From Morella rubra (Eukaryota > Streptophyta > Magnoliopsida > Fagales > Myricaceae), in assembly GCA_003952965.2 (NCBI GenBank), contig RXIC02000013.1, positions 434,001 through 498,000 of the forward strand: 64,000 nt of DNA, in the 5' to 3' direction. The position numbers and the translations under genes are program-made. Numbering within the stretch: the first letter of the stretch is position 1; every line of letters starts with the position of its first letter. The notes under the pieces are model-generated. The model was not told where the DNA came from. It did no database searches and saw nothing but the letters and a program-made list of their open reading frames with translations. Of the stretch, positions 1-11,360 are shown one piece after another.

Positions 1-121
1 TCTATACTTGTTGTGCCTTGATTAAATAGGATGATGTACTCAGTCATCGAGGTGGTGACCTTAAGAAAACGAGTGGGTGTAATGTAAGAGTACATGCACG
101 AACGAAATCAAATATGAATAC

Positions 122-390
122 TGTAACATCCCTGGAAAAAAAACAAAAAAATAAAACTGTGCGTTTTGAGTAAGTTGCGCAAGTCTCCTTCTCCTTCACA
201 TAGGGAACCCATTTTCAGCAGCTTTTTGTTCATTGAACTCCTTTCTTCTTCAAAATTTTATTTCTCTTCAGATTTTGAACGAATTTTCGCCCTTTTCAAA
301 CCATTTTAGAGATTTTTAAGCATGGATCTTTGTTATCTTCAAAAATTGCTGCCCACATTGGAGTTTCTCTTAGTTGAAGCTCTTTCTCTT

Positions 391-427
<37 letters not shown>

Positions 428-1982
428 AAACTCTCTTTCTCTCACCTTTGGAGACGCAATTAGCATGGGTTGGGTGATTTTTGGAAGTAGGTTTGATTTA
501 ATCTTTGGATTGGCTTGAACTCCTTTGGTTTGATTTGGGTTCTTTCATTTTGTAGATAACAATGAGAGGCCAATCCCTTGATATAAAGCGGTTCTCTTTC
601 GATCTAGTCGACGCATTTGGTGAGTATTTTCTCTTCTTCAAGTCTCTATGTATGATGAAGTTTGGATTTGGGATTTCGAGATTTTCAGATTTGTTTTGAG
701 TTATGGTAGGGTGATAATAGGTGGAATTTTTGGGGAGATTTCGTGTTTGATAAAGATGGGTGTTGCTGGAATTTTACCATATAGTTTATAATGGAGATAT
801 GTGTGGATTATGAGGCAGAGATGTTGTATTAAGGGCTGTCCAGATTTTTCGATGTGGATTATGTAATGTTTTCTAGTGCTAAAAGCATTCCTAGGGAGAT
901 GCTTTAGCTATTGCAGTGGTTTAATTATTTTAGAGTTTTATAGAACGATTCGAACCCTATGTTGGTATTGATTAATGATATTTAAATTTATTTAGGTTCT
1001 GATTGATTATTCAGCAATCTTTTGAAGAACTTTAGGCTTCGGGTTAAGCGTTTGAGGTAAGTGGTCTTTCAATGAGACTTTTTATGAAATTCTTATTTTG
1101 TGGAAAATATGTGCACAAATTTTTAAATATTTCTTTTACAAATCGAAAACCAGTTTGGATGAGTTATTGTAAATTCTTGGATTTAAAAATGTTGGATTTT
1201 AAATGTGCACTATATTTTAAATGATTTTTGATGTATTAGGGGAATTGAACGAATTTTGGAAAAAAAATGAAATTTCACGAACTCATTTGAAATAGTTGGC
1301 CTATTTTGTGAAATTTGTGTTGTGAGCATACTATCAAGCTATCCTTGTACTTGTGATTGTTGAGGTCTTTGTGACCATTGGGTCTTTGTGACCATTGATA
1401 ATTTCACTATGTTGCTTGGCTTGAGATATTTTGTTATAAATTACGTTTTCAATTTGGTATTGCTCACTACATTTTTTAAATCTTAGTTATGTTTATAAAA
1501 CTATCATTTCCCCAAACCTCATTGATTACTACTTACTGAGCTAGTTGTAGCTCACCACTTACTTCCTATCTTTCAGATTTAGTGGTTGGTGGTAGCGAGT
1601 AGTAGGAGATCTCGAGTGCTAGTTTTTCAAAAGGTCACAAGTTACAGGGTTATTGAATAAAGAGTCCTCTGGAGACTTTAGCAATAATTGCTTTACTTCA
1701 AAACTTTAGTAATTTTATTTCATTTGCGAAAACTATTATTTGGATCCATTTTTAATTGTGGGATTTGAGGATTTTGGAGTAGTGCTCTAATTATACTCTT
1801 GGGTATTATAGTTTTTCTTATGTTTTGGTTGGATTTGAGTTTGGATTATTATATTTAAGAGATGGAATAGAAGTTTCTTTTATGTTTTCTTGGTTGGGAA
1901 TATTGCTTGTAAGCAAGGTGGAAAGTCTCATTTTTTTCAGAAGGAACTCTGTCCGTTTGAACTTTTGGGTCGGGGCATTACA
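122..1982 (+). mobile_element. Probable solo LTR, Ty3/gypsy-like fossil
   Basis: The segment begins TGTAACATCCC and ends GGGGCATTACA, so it has the TG...CA ends of an LTR with complementary terminal motifs. Near 1,535-1,560 it has the stretch ACTGAGCTAGTTGTAGCTCA, which resembles a motif I recall from LTRs of plant Ty3/gypsy chromoviruses (Tekay/Del type). No primer-binding site follows the right end and no polypurine tract precedes the left end, so this looks like a solo LTR rather than one end of a full element. The flanking 5-mers do not match clearly, so the target duplication is unproven. It is long for a solo LTR (about 1.86 kb). A CT microsatellite lies inside it. Confidence 0.5.
392..426 (+). 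repeat. (CT)n microsatellite
   Basis: About 17 uninterrupted CT dinucleotides lie inside the putative LTR, in a pyrimidine-rich leader-like stretch. Confidence 0.9.
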
Positions 1983-2559
1983 GATTCCTTCTGGAAGTGA
2001 CCATTGATGTTGAGAAGGTATTCAGCACAATTTGTTTATGTTATTCTTAGATAAGAGAGGTTTTGTGTAGATTTTTTATTGTATACTTGTAGTACTCTAA
2101 TTGAGTCATTTGGTGATGATATTTCTAGGTCAAATATTCTAAACAATGTCGGGTCTTGTGCAAGATGAATAGTTTATATAAATGCTCAATAAGAAATCTA
2201 CAGTCTCTTTGTGAGATAGTATATTCAAGTATATTTTTATAGGGTTGGACTTGAGAAAAAAATCTCTAGCCAGAGGAATTTTGAGAAAATGTTTTTCAAA
2301 ATTAATATATGATATATATTTATTTGTGAAATTATTTTGGAAACAATTCGAGAATCCAACGAGTTACAGATTATAAATTAAGAATTATATGAGCTAAGGA
2401 TTTTATCAATGATAATATTCAGGTCCTATTAGCTCATGTGAAATATAGTGTGGTGGATGGATAAATAAAACTTTTTCAAATAATTCATTAATATTATATA
2501 AGAAAATCCAGGTGCTATGCAGCAGTTTGTCCAGACAGCAGGGGAAAGATTCTTTTGAT
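1983..2559. other. Intergenic, no recognisable feature
   Basis: AT-rich unique-looking DNA with no supported ORF, RNA gene or terminal repeat. It separates the LTR from the LINE fragment. Confidence 0.6.
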
Positions 2560-2702
2560 CCGCACAACAAAGACCCCTAGGTCGAATCCTCTCAAAGGCG
2601 AGCTTGTAAGAGCAGCCAGGTTGGCAATCTCCTTAGCTGGTGAATTTCAAGACCAGGCTATCCAAGTAGAAGGAGATGCTCTTAGTTTGGTGAATGACAC
2701 AG

Positions 2703-3545
2703 GTGTGGTCAGCACAGAAGGTCGAGATTAAAATTAAAGTTTGGAATGATTCACGAAGGGTTTCTGTTCGAGCTATGGCTTGTTGGAAAGCTCTACGAGT
2801 CTAGTTTCCAACGCATCAAACGGCGTACAATTTGGAGTTTTCTAGACGAAGTTATGGTTGAATTACTCCAAGGAGGTCAGGCTGGCAGCTAATTCCGAGG
2901 TCCAGCGAATTTTGGACGAGTTTGCTATTTTTAGCTTGTTCTTTTGATTTTCAACATGTATTTTCATTTCCCTAAGAGTCTTTTATGTCTCAATTAATAT
3001 TTTGGAAAATGTAATTTTCATTTACTCATGCTTGGAGGGTTGTTCCAAGCTTTGCTATTTAAACCCTTCTCTTGTAGTGGAAGAAGAGATTTTTGAGTGT
3101 TTATACACCTTGAGCCTTAGGCTACTTTGAAGAAGGATTTCTTCTAACAACTCTTATCCTTCGGTGGATTCCGATAAGTGGCGAGTTTCTTGCTCTGTAT
3201 CCCGTGTTGGATTACATTGGGTGGTGATTTCTGTATCCCTTTGTGTTCTACTTGGGTGGTGAGCTTATCTATCCGAGTGTGTAAGTTATTGTATTTCTGA
3301 GTGTTTTCCAACCTTTCCATAAACATTTCGAGATATCTATAACCTTTCCCGACGTGCCCACAAATATCCCGAGATACTCATACATTATCCCGACGTCTCA
3401 TTACTATTCCGAGATATCTATCTATCTCGGATTATACTTCCTGAGGTCCCCATTACTATTTCCGAGGTGTTTCGAGGTGTCCATTTCTCTCATTCCAACA
3501 ATCCTAAGGAATTCCGAGGTGTCCCACGCTTTCCCCGGTTAATCC
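2703..3545 (+). mobile_element. Insert inside the LINE fragment, LTR-like, unclassified
   Basis: This non-coding block interrupts the RNase H reading. It starts near TGTGGTCAGCAC and has a TATTTAAACCC box near 3,056 followed by a leader-like stretch, all compatible with a solo LTR. The right boundary and any target duplication are unclear; a shared CAGGT lies at both edges. Treated as a fossil element of unknown family. Confidence 0.3.
3329..3530 (+). repeat. Short quasi-tandem repeat, about 41-bp period
   Basis: CGAGATATCT/CGAGATACTC/CGAGATATCT starts recur at 3,329, 3,370 and 3,410, with CCGACGT between them. Degenerate half units with CCGAGGTGT follow at about 3,442, 3,463 and later. The array is part of the insert. 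Confidence 0.6.
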
Positions 3546-3831
3546 CAATATCAGTGGACCAGGTGACCGACTCTACTAGTACCCCTGACTGGATCATTGA
3601 AGGAGAAGTTGGCACTATCAGACTTTTGCTCCAAGACCAGTTTGCCTGGTCTTTCCTGTGGACCCCGAGGGAAGGCAATTATATATATGGCACATCACTT
3701 AGCCAAACGGTATATGACTCGTGAATTACAGGGCGATTTCTTCGTAGAAGATATTCCGCCGGATATTGTAGCCTGTCAGCAGAATCCTTTAATGAAAGTT
3801 AGATGTTAGGCAGAAAAAAAAAAAAAAAAAA

Positions 3832-4894
3832 TGTCACGCGGTGCTACGTATCTAAAACACATTCAACGGCCTTAATTTTCAGTCGTGTACGATCGTTTTG
3901 ATTGGAAGTTTCTGTTCAACTAGAGGAATATTATTTCTAGTGTAGGATTTCTTTTGTTTTTGTTACTTTTGCAGTGCATTATTATTACAGCCAATAGTAA
4001 AATCGAATTGAAATTAAATCACTGTTCCTGAAGATTAGGAATGCGAATTATAGAAATGTCTAAGCTTGTCTGACCCAACTTTCTTCTTCTTCATTTTTTT
4101 GTGCGGGCAACGAAAGAAATTCATTGCACTTGGTCGTTGTGCACGGGTCAAATGGATTTGAGTTAGTTGCGAAACGTACTGATCGGGTTAGATGAGACCA
4201 CAACGACATATTATGGATGCTCGAACTTACCTCACAATCCAAGTATCAATTAAATTAAGAACTTATTCTTAAGTAGCAGGATTAAGACTCACGCCAACTC
4301 AATTCATTCAAAAGTATACTGTATTAGAAGTTCTTCCTTCCAACGTTGAGCTCTTCCAAAGTTGAGCTATTATAGTATACTCTATTGATAGAAATCTTGT
4401 AAACACATTAAAATAACATATGAATAGTTTATTTTAAGAATTGGATATCTAAGTCTATATTGATAATGTTGGAGGATCTTCTGCGTGGATCCCATGTAGG
4501 ACTCAAGCATGTTGTTCATGGACATGAGGTTCACCTGTTATATCTATCTCTTTTTAAATTGTACAATTCGAGCACAAAATTGCAAGATCTTCTACTCTCA
4601 TGCTCGCTCATGGCCAGTCATTACGAATACTCAATGAAAGGATATGCAGTGGTATTTTCTTTCATTATGCAGAGCACACGCACCTGTTTTTATTGCAAAA
4701 ACATTCAAGTAAAAGGTCTAAGCAACTATTAGGTAGCATTTATAATTAAAATAAATGACTGATCTGCAATTAACAAATTCCAATAATATTGTAATTCATA
4801 TATTACTAAAGAGAGCGCGCGCATGCCACATTAATTCTATTTTTGTTTGAAACATTAATTATGTGTGAGTATATTTGTTTCTTTTAATCTTTTT
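3832..4894. other. Intergenic, no recognisable feature
   Basis: AT-rich DNA with only short, unsupported ORFs on both strands. No homology to other parts of the window was noticed. Confidence 0.55.
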
Positions 4895-5165
4895 CTTTGT
4901 AGTACTGTGCCAGCTACCCATGTGAATTTCCATTTTATTCTCTCTTTTTTTTTTTTTTTTTTTTTTTTTGAAAAAAACCGTGAGGCGCATGCCTCACTCT
5001 TGTTCTCTTCTTTGAATGGTTTTTAAAGGTTGCTTTGTGCTCGAGAACTCTGCTTCTTTGAATGATCTTTGTAGTTTGTTTTGTTTCTTTGTTCACGTAA
5101 TTCTGTTGCAGATGTTGATCTTGTGAAGAATTGGTTGGGATACTGCAAATTTCGTGTCTAAAAAG
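4895..5165 (+). repeat. Outer end of duplicated block L, homologous to 27,930-28,140 inverted
   Basis: Read on the plus strand this segment matches the reverse complement of about 27,930-28,140. Shared landmarks are GTACTGTGCCAGC, CTCGAGAACTCTGCTTCTTT, and GAAGAATTGGTTGGGATACT. A T22 tract at about 4,949-4,970 interrupts it. The part from GTACTGTGCCAG to ATTTTATTC resembles a retroposon 3' end also seen downstream of the RLKs at 36.3 and 56.7 kb. Confidence 0.7.
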
Positions 5166-5260
5166 GCCACATCAGCTTTTTTGGTCCTCAAACGAGACCT
5201 AATTCACAATGTACTTTTGGAAGATTTTTCAGTCTTTCTTACCATCAACCACTGATTGTT

Positions 5261-6210
5261 AACATAAACACTCCTCGACGTTTTCTAGAGAGAGAGAGAG
5301 GCTCTGCACTCTCTCTAGACTCTTCCCCTCCCCCTTCGCCTGACCTCCCTCCTCCTTCCTTGTTCTGCTCCTCCCACCGTACCCCCCTTCCTTTCCTCTC
5401 TCTCTTTTGACCAGATACTGCTCACAATCCCCATTTTTGGTCTCCCTTTGTGGTTGTCTTCAAAGTCAGATCCCGTCGTTCCTGGAGGACTTCTATGGCC
5501 ACGCTCAGCAGGGAAGGCATCAGCAGCTCTAGACGGTCGTCTTCAGCTTTTTCCACTCGCTAGTGGCCAGCGCGTGGTCTCACACGCGCTGGCGCATGCC
5601 TTTCACGCGCCTGCCCCTTTTTGGATCTGATGCGGTGGTTCTCAGTGATATTTCGGGGCTTTGTTTTCTAGCTGGATTCCGAGACCACGCGCTGGCGCAT
5701 GCCTTTCACGTGCCCGCCCCTTTTTGGATCTGATGCGGTGGTTCTCAGTGATATTTCGGGGCTTTGTTTTCTAGCTGGATTCCGGGTGGCCAGCGGCTTT
5801 TCTTTAGTGTGCTTTGTTGTATTTTCCTTATGTGTTTGAGTTTTATTTCGTCAAGATTTTGTTGTGAACCTCGCTGTCCTTTGGTGCTGGCGTGGATGCT
5901 CTCTCGAGGAAGTGGAAGTGTGGTGCGTGACTACCCATTTCTCTGGCGATCGTCACTTTCAGCGGAATTACTTTCGGGTCTTTGGACCCGTTTCGAAATT
6001 GCGGTTTTTTGGGTCCATCTTGTTGAGGCCTTTATGGCCATTTGGAATCCGGCCTTTAAGGGCCATCAATGTACAGCTTGTAGGGGCTTTAATGATGCTA
6101 TAATGGGCTTTATGTCCCTATTCTTTGTACAGGCCTCTGTAGGTCGTCTGTATCCAGCATGTTTGTATGGTTCCCTGTGAAATGAAATTCACGTTTACTT
6201 AAAAAAAAAA
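5261..6210 (+). mobile_element. Poly(A)-tailed non-LTR retroposon with 14-bp target-site duplication
   Basis: The element ends in A12 and is bracketed by AACCACTGATTGTT (5,247-5,260) and AACCACTAATTGTT (6,211-6,224), a 13/14 match, which is the expected target duplication of a LINE-mobilised insertion. It is about 950 bp, has a pyrimidine-rich 5' leader, and carries no reverse transcriptase, so it is non-autonomous. Its last 200 bp contain repeated GGCCTTTAAGGGCC-like words and TTTGGACCCG, similar to the tail-like fragments 3' of the RLK genes. The matching block at 27.8 kb lacks this insertion. A 138-codon ORF inside it (5,764-6,180) is not convincing as a gene. Confidence 0.65.
5580..5783 (+). 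repeat. Tandem duplication, two units of about 103 bp, inside the retroposon
   Basis: CGCGCTGGCGCATGCC recurs at 5,585 and 5,688, and the following sequence through CTAGCTGGATTCCG is repeated with only a few differences. Confidence 0.85.
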
Positions 6211-6339
6211 AAACCACTAATTGTTTAAAAAAAAAAAAGAGAAAAATCCTCTTGGGTAGATTATTTGACAATAGGTCCTGACTCGACGTGCAAGTTACAC
6301 AGCGAGTCATGACGTCGAGACTAGCATCAGTGGATGAGG

Positions 6340-6951
6340 TGAATCACGTTGGCCTTCATTAATCAACATCGCAAAAGATAATTGGCAATTTAAAGCGTCC
6401 CACTTTTATTAAAGTGCCACCCACCTTCTTTTCATAAAGTATCCGGCCCTCTTTTGTTTAAGTTCTGAGTCAAGTTGGAATTCGTTCAAAAATGGATAAT
6501 TGGTCATGATTTAATTTCGTCACTATCGTCTCTGAGCCAAATCAGGACTTTCTTCAGGCACAAAATTCATTTCGTCCCTAAAAGTGTGGCTTCAGGGACG
6601 AAAACCATTCCGCCCCCAGGAATTTCATCCCTGAAGTCAAACAGATGGTGTTGTGATGCCATTACGTACCCGAGTTGTATTTCTCGGGTGGAAATGCTCA
6701 GTTTCTTCGGTCTGGAATCTCCTAGAAATCAAAGAAACCCAAGAATGCGAGCAGCCACGCACGACCATTTGCCTTTACCGGGTGCGTAAGAAAGGAAAAA
6801 AAACATCCCTCCTCCTGCTTTGCGTCCGCCTTTTCTTAAAGCACATACTTCTTTTCATAAAGTATCCCTCTTTTGTGAAAGTTCCGAATCACGTTGGAAT
6901 TCATTCAAAAAAAGATAATTGGTGTGAACATTGACTTCAGGTCCTTGTGTC
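6340..6951 (+). repeat. RLK-upstream-type block, copy L (left half)
   Basis: This resembles 12,248-12,975 on the plus strand and, inverted, 26,905-27,790. Shared landmarks include CATAAAGTATCC, GGGACGAAA hairpin motifs, CTCCTAGAAAT, CCTTTACCGGGTGCGTAAG and ATTGACTTCAGGTCC. In the palindrome the same sequence lies 5' of an LRR coding fragment, so it is probably old RLK promoter/leader DNA. Its right half resumes at 10,683 after the hAT insertion. Confidence 0.7.
6587..6639 (+). repeat. Imperfect hairpin with GGGACGAAA stem, copy L
   Basis: TGGCTTCAGGGACGAAA (6,587-6,603) faces TTTCATCCCTGAAGTCA (6,623-6,639). The paralogous hairpin at 12,300 is a perfect 17-bp stem; this copy has two changes. 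Confidence 0.7.
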
Positions 6952-9900
6952 CAGTGGCGGAGCTAGGATTTTCTTGTTAGGGGGGCCAGACTAATTAAAT
7001 AATATTATTAAAAATAAAATTCAAATATTATAAGACATAAAAAATTTACAACAGTATTTGTTCTAAGTTAACCTTGATTTAAAACTAAAACAGGTACACA
7101 AAAATTTATCTTATCAACTTGATTGTATATATACTCAAGAAAAGTACACAAAAGCATACTGATTTCCTATTACAGTCTACAAAAATATATCTTATCTAGA
7201 TATACTAAAAAAAAGGTACACAAAAGCATACTAATTTCCTATTACAGAGCAACTCGACGACTCTTTAAAGAGTCGAAATCATCTATTAACATTTATGTGC
7301 TAACAGTTGCAACAATTTCTTTCTCAATATAGATAACCAAAGAATTTGCAAGAAATTCATCTTCCATCTTGTTGCGAAGTCTTGTTTTAATGATTTTCAT
7401 GGCTGAAAAAGCTCGCTCTGTAGTAGCTGTTGAAACTGGAAGAGTTAACACAAGACGAATCAATCTATCAATCAAATGAAAATCTTTGACTTTCTTGTTT
7501 CCACCAATTTTCGGCATAACTCAGAAATTGTAGATAAACTTTTGAAATCAGGATCGTGAGACACATCACACTTAAAGGTTTGCAATTGATATCTCAACTG
7601 AATCTTTTCTTGCTCTGTAAAATCTTTAGGGTAAAATTTGTAAACAAGTCTACAAATATCATCGATATTGAAGAAGTTAGATGCATTCTTAGCCTTAGGA
7701 TCCAAGGTCGAGCTAAGAATAAGAAGTTCTATTGCTTTTTCATTAAACCTGTTGTTTAGTTCTTGTAATTGAGAGTCAATTGTAGCCACAAATATGTCAA
7801 TTCGATAATGGTGTTCAATTGTAACATGATCTCGTTGATTCTGAGACCTAGCTCGACCTGACTTGTACAAAGTATTCATATCAGGAACTTCAATATCATG
7901 TTTTTCACAAAATGACTTCACATTCTCAAGAAAGGCATCCCAACCATTTTCTCTCAACTCTTGAATAAGCTCTTTTGTAGTTTTGACCAAATGCATAGCA
8001 TTTAAAATGTCTTGAGTTTCTTGTTGTAGTGCTTGACATAGACAATAAGAAAATCCCATGATTTCTTTCACCAAATGCAAAATAAATACAAACTTCAAAT
8101 GATATCATAACTTGTATGCTGCATCGCATCACCACGTTGAGAATAAGTGGATCCATCAATGATGATATTGTCAAGAACTTTCAAAGTTGCATTGAACATA
8201 CTTATCACACTGCATATAGAATCAAAATGAGAGCTCCATCTTGTATCCCCAGCTCGTTTTAATGTACCAATTTGATTTATACCTTTTCCAGTTTCAAGTT
8301 CATCAACAGCTATCAACTCTACAATTTCAGTTGCTTGAGCGGCATGCAATTCATCATTGCATTTACAAGAGGCACCCACAATGTTAACAATGGAACTCAA
8401 CTTTGTAAAAAATTGATGAACTGAAAATACTTCTCTTGATGCCGTAACTAATGCCAATTGTAATCGATGAGCCATACAATGCACATAATAAGCATAAGGA
8501 CAATCATTAAGAAATAAGGCTTGTAATCCATTCCATTCACCACGCATATTACTAGCACCATCATATCCTTGCCCGCAAATATTTTGTATATTGAGATTGT
8601 GACGAGCAAGAACAACAGATATTTCATTCTTAAGAGTTAAGGCACTTGTATCTTTAACATGCACAATATCAAAAAAAAGTTATTTTAAACATCCTTCATT
8701 ATCAACAAACCTCAAAATAAGAGCCATTTGCTCTCTTTTAGATTCATCCGAGCTTCATCCACAATGATACAGAATTTTGAATCACCAATCTCTTCTCGAA
8801 TTGTACTTCGCACCCTAGTTGCCAAGACATGTAGAATCTCCTTTTGGACATGATGTGAAGTGTATTTAGCATTTCCAGGAGCATTTTCTAAGACAACTTC
8901 ATCAACATTCTTGTTATACTTCGATATAAGCTTTATCAACTCAAGGAAATTGCCACGATTTTTTGATTGGGGACCCTCATCATGGCCTCTAAGAGCACAT
9001 GCTTGATAAGTTAAATATCGAATACAATTGATTGAAGTTGTCAATCGTAATCGATTGTCCCTTATTTGTGCTGAAGTTTGCTTCTCTATCACCCTATCAA
9101 TATGTTGAGATTGGTTCATCAAAGCATCACAATACTTAAAAGCATTATTGTGAAGTGAACATGGATCTTTACCCATATGACTCAAAAAAGCACAATTATT
9201 GCCATCATGAACTTTTTTCCAATTACGGAATCCATCAATAGTGAATGCATTAGCTCCAGGACGTCCAGTTGGCTTTTTATTAAAAAGATAGCATGGCAGG
9301 CAATATGCAGCATCCTTTGAAGGAGAATATTCTAACCAAGAAAACATCTTATACCAGGATGATTGAAATCGCCGAGGATGACTTTCAGGTCCAGAAAGTG
9401 GATACTCAGAACCATGAGAATGAGTGAACTGGTAGGGACCAACCTTAAGATAAGCTCGTCTAATTTCATCTTGCTGATTAATTGGATATTCCCATATTTG
9501 AGGACGTAATCCCGGATCACGTTCTAGAGTAGAAATGTCAATTTCTTGAGGTATAATTCTTTGAACTTTAGTAGGACCTTGCTCAGGAATTGAAATTTGA
9601 GGATTAGGCGTTGAAGAAGATACTTCTGAATTCGAGTCAGCACCTTTTTTCCTAAAAAAAGCATCAATTGTTTTTGGCTTGCTCATTGATGCAATTTAAG
9701 ACTCCTGAAAAATTATCTATTTATTAGTTTTAAGATTTTCCCACTAAACAACTCATGGCAAAATTTATCTCCTATCTTTGTAACAAATTATCAATATAAG
9801 AGATTATCATATTATCAACAAATTTTGATCAATTTATAACTAAATGGACTCTAACACTTCTCTTCAACTAAATGGATACCATTTGAAATTGAACCACCAA

Positions 9901-10682
9901 AATGCCTATACAATAACAAAAATTACAATCAAAATGAGTGCAACCCAATTTTACAACTCTTAAATCAGTAATTCCCCACAAATATTACCTAATAACACAA
10001 ATTGCAGGCTCATAGCTATTTAATTTGATGTAATCTAAAGTTCCAAAATAAAAAGTAAAAAATTGAAAACTTAACAATAACAACATCTATAAAGAAAAGA
10101 GAAATGAGTTTTACTAAACATACAAATTTCGCAGCTCCACACAAACCACACCACAGTTTACAGTTGCACTTGGCACTTTGCATCAGTTCGGCCTTTGCAG
10201 CAGTTCGCCCTTTGAGACTTCGAGTGGAAGAGAGCTAGATGCAGAATGAAAAGAGATAGCAAGCAACGCAGAAGGAGAAGAGATCAACGGAAAATTGGAT
10301 TGGCATTGGCGTGTGAGAGAAGTAGCGTGTGGAGGAAAGAATTACAGACAAAAAATAGCTTTTTGTCACTTCAAGCCTTTTACAATTCACATGTTCAGTT
10401 CAGCCCGATTTCACTAGCTTTTTGTCACTTCAAACCTTTTAAAATTGACGTGTTCAATGTTCAGCCGAATTTCACCTTTCTAAGCACCTATCACGTGGGT
10501 TGTAACAATTTTTTTCAATGCTGTGAACTTTAAATTGGGGACCAAATAACAATTTAAAATTTTGGAGGGGCCTATGTTAATTTTTTCAGTCAACCCCTAA
10601 ATGTATGTACCAAAAAAAATTTTTTTACAAAACTTTTGGGGTGGCCACGGCCCCCACTGGCCCCTCGGTCCCTCCGCCCCTG
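6952..10682 (-). mobile_element. hAT transposon (TTF/ZMYM-type transposase), complete ends, decayed gene
   Basis: The 3,731-bp element starts CAGTGGCGGAGC and ends GGTCCCTCCGCCCCTG, giving imperfect inverted ends (CAGTGGCGGAG versus CAGGGGCGGAG). It is flanked by an exact 8-bp direct repeat CTTGTGTC at 6,944-6,951 and 10,683-10,690, the hallmark target duplication of hAT elements. The unoccupied site is visible at about 12,957-12,966, where CTTGTGTCGGACACC is continuous. The single transposase gene runs on the minus strand, and the promoter side is at 9.7-10.6 kb. The exact target duplication suggests a fairly young insertion although the gene is broken. Confidence 0.9.
7293..9686 (-). pseudogene. 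hAT transposase, zinc finger MYM-type protein 1-like, broken
   Basis: Four collinear minus-strand ORFs (9,686-8,712; 8,664-8,095; 8,098-7,472; 7,517-7,293) together cover a DNA-binding transposase of about 790 residues. The N-terminus reads MSKPKTIDAFFRKK, then a TTF-type zinc finger region (SWLEYSPSKDAAYCLPCYLF), then a DUF4371-like part ending CIIVDEAR. The middle has GQGYDGASNMRGEWNGLQ and HCMAHRLQLAL, the RNase H-fold core with the Cys/His motif. The C-terminus has LPVSTATTERAFSAMKIIK, the hAT dimerisation motif. Frame changes lie near 8,750, 8,097 and 7,510, and an in-frame stop near 8,680, so it cannot be functional as assembled. Family assignment is confident. Confidence 0.9.
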
Positions 10683-11160
10683 CTTGTGTCGGATACCCTC
10701 ACAGTCACAAACGGTCCTCTGTTTAGATGAAAGCATCAACCATGGCTTCTTTCCACGTACTTGCAGGATTTATCTCCCAACTGTAGTGGAGTTTAGATGA
10801 AAGCATCAACAAAATAATCTCCCATAATCATACGTATATATATTGGTCAAGTATGATTGTAGGAGAAGTTTATAAACTCTAAGAAAGTATACAAAACCAT
10901 GGCTCATTGTGCTATGGTGAAATTACTCTATAGTATCCGCTCCCGATCGAGTCCAACCTTGTTGTGATGGTGCTCCATGAGACCCAGAATTTTGTTCTGA
11001 TAAAATGAACATGGCATTGCTTTTGGACGGCTGTTCAGAATTTTGTCCTGAGACCCACAATATAGCACGTACTAGAGCCAGTAGTGAATGCTCTTCAATT
11101 CTCTCTCTACGTTTTATATTCTCTTGCAGGTGTTGCAAAAGATTTAAACATAACGAAAGA
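10683..11160 (+). repeat. RLK-upstream-type block, copy L (right half)
   Basis: Closely resembles 12,960-13,415. Shared words include AAAGCATCAACCATGGCTTC, CTCCCGATCGAGTCCAACC, and TTCTCTTGCAGGTGTTGC, the last looking like a splice acceptor. In the palindrome the sequence runs on into LRR codons; here similarity stops right after CAAAAGATTT and different DNA follows. Confidence 0.75.
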
Positions 11161-11360
11161 GACCTACAATGAAGTTGTTGAACACAGAGAGCTAGCACTT
11201 CTTACCATTTGCCAATGGCCGGCACAGTACTACAATAATTCATGTTGCATTGAACTTGTTTATTGATGGATTTATTGGACGTTACATTTGGAGGGGATAC
11301 AAGCGCTCAAGGCACTCTAATTATTTATAGTACTGATATGCCTAGATAACACTCCTCTGA

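Larger units (their letters stand above)
2560..3831 (+). mobile_element. LINE (L1-type) RNase H tail with poly(A), split by an insert
   Basis: Two pieces read as the C-terminal RNase H domain of a plant L1 LINE. The first, about 2,580-2,700, encodes a peptide containing LAISLAG and VEGDALSLVND, matching the helix and the 'EGDS' strand of RNase H. The second, about 3,555-3,810, encodes IIEGEVGTIRLLL, then a PREGN motif, then MAHHLAKRY after a frame change, which match the last strands and helix. An A18 tract at 3,814-3,831 follows the stop and is the expected LINE 3' end. Roughly 0.85 kb of unrelated DNA lies between the pieces. The 5' part of the LINE is absent, so this is a 5'-truncated, interrupted copy. 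Confidence 0.6.

Noticed and set aside
5764-6180. 138-codon ORF in the retroposon
   Set aside because: No domain, lies in the tail of a non-autonomous retroposon, absent from the paralogous block.
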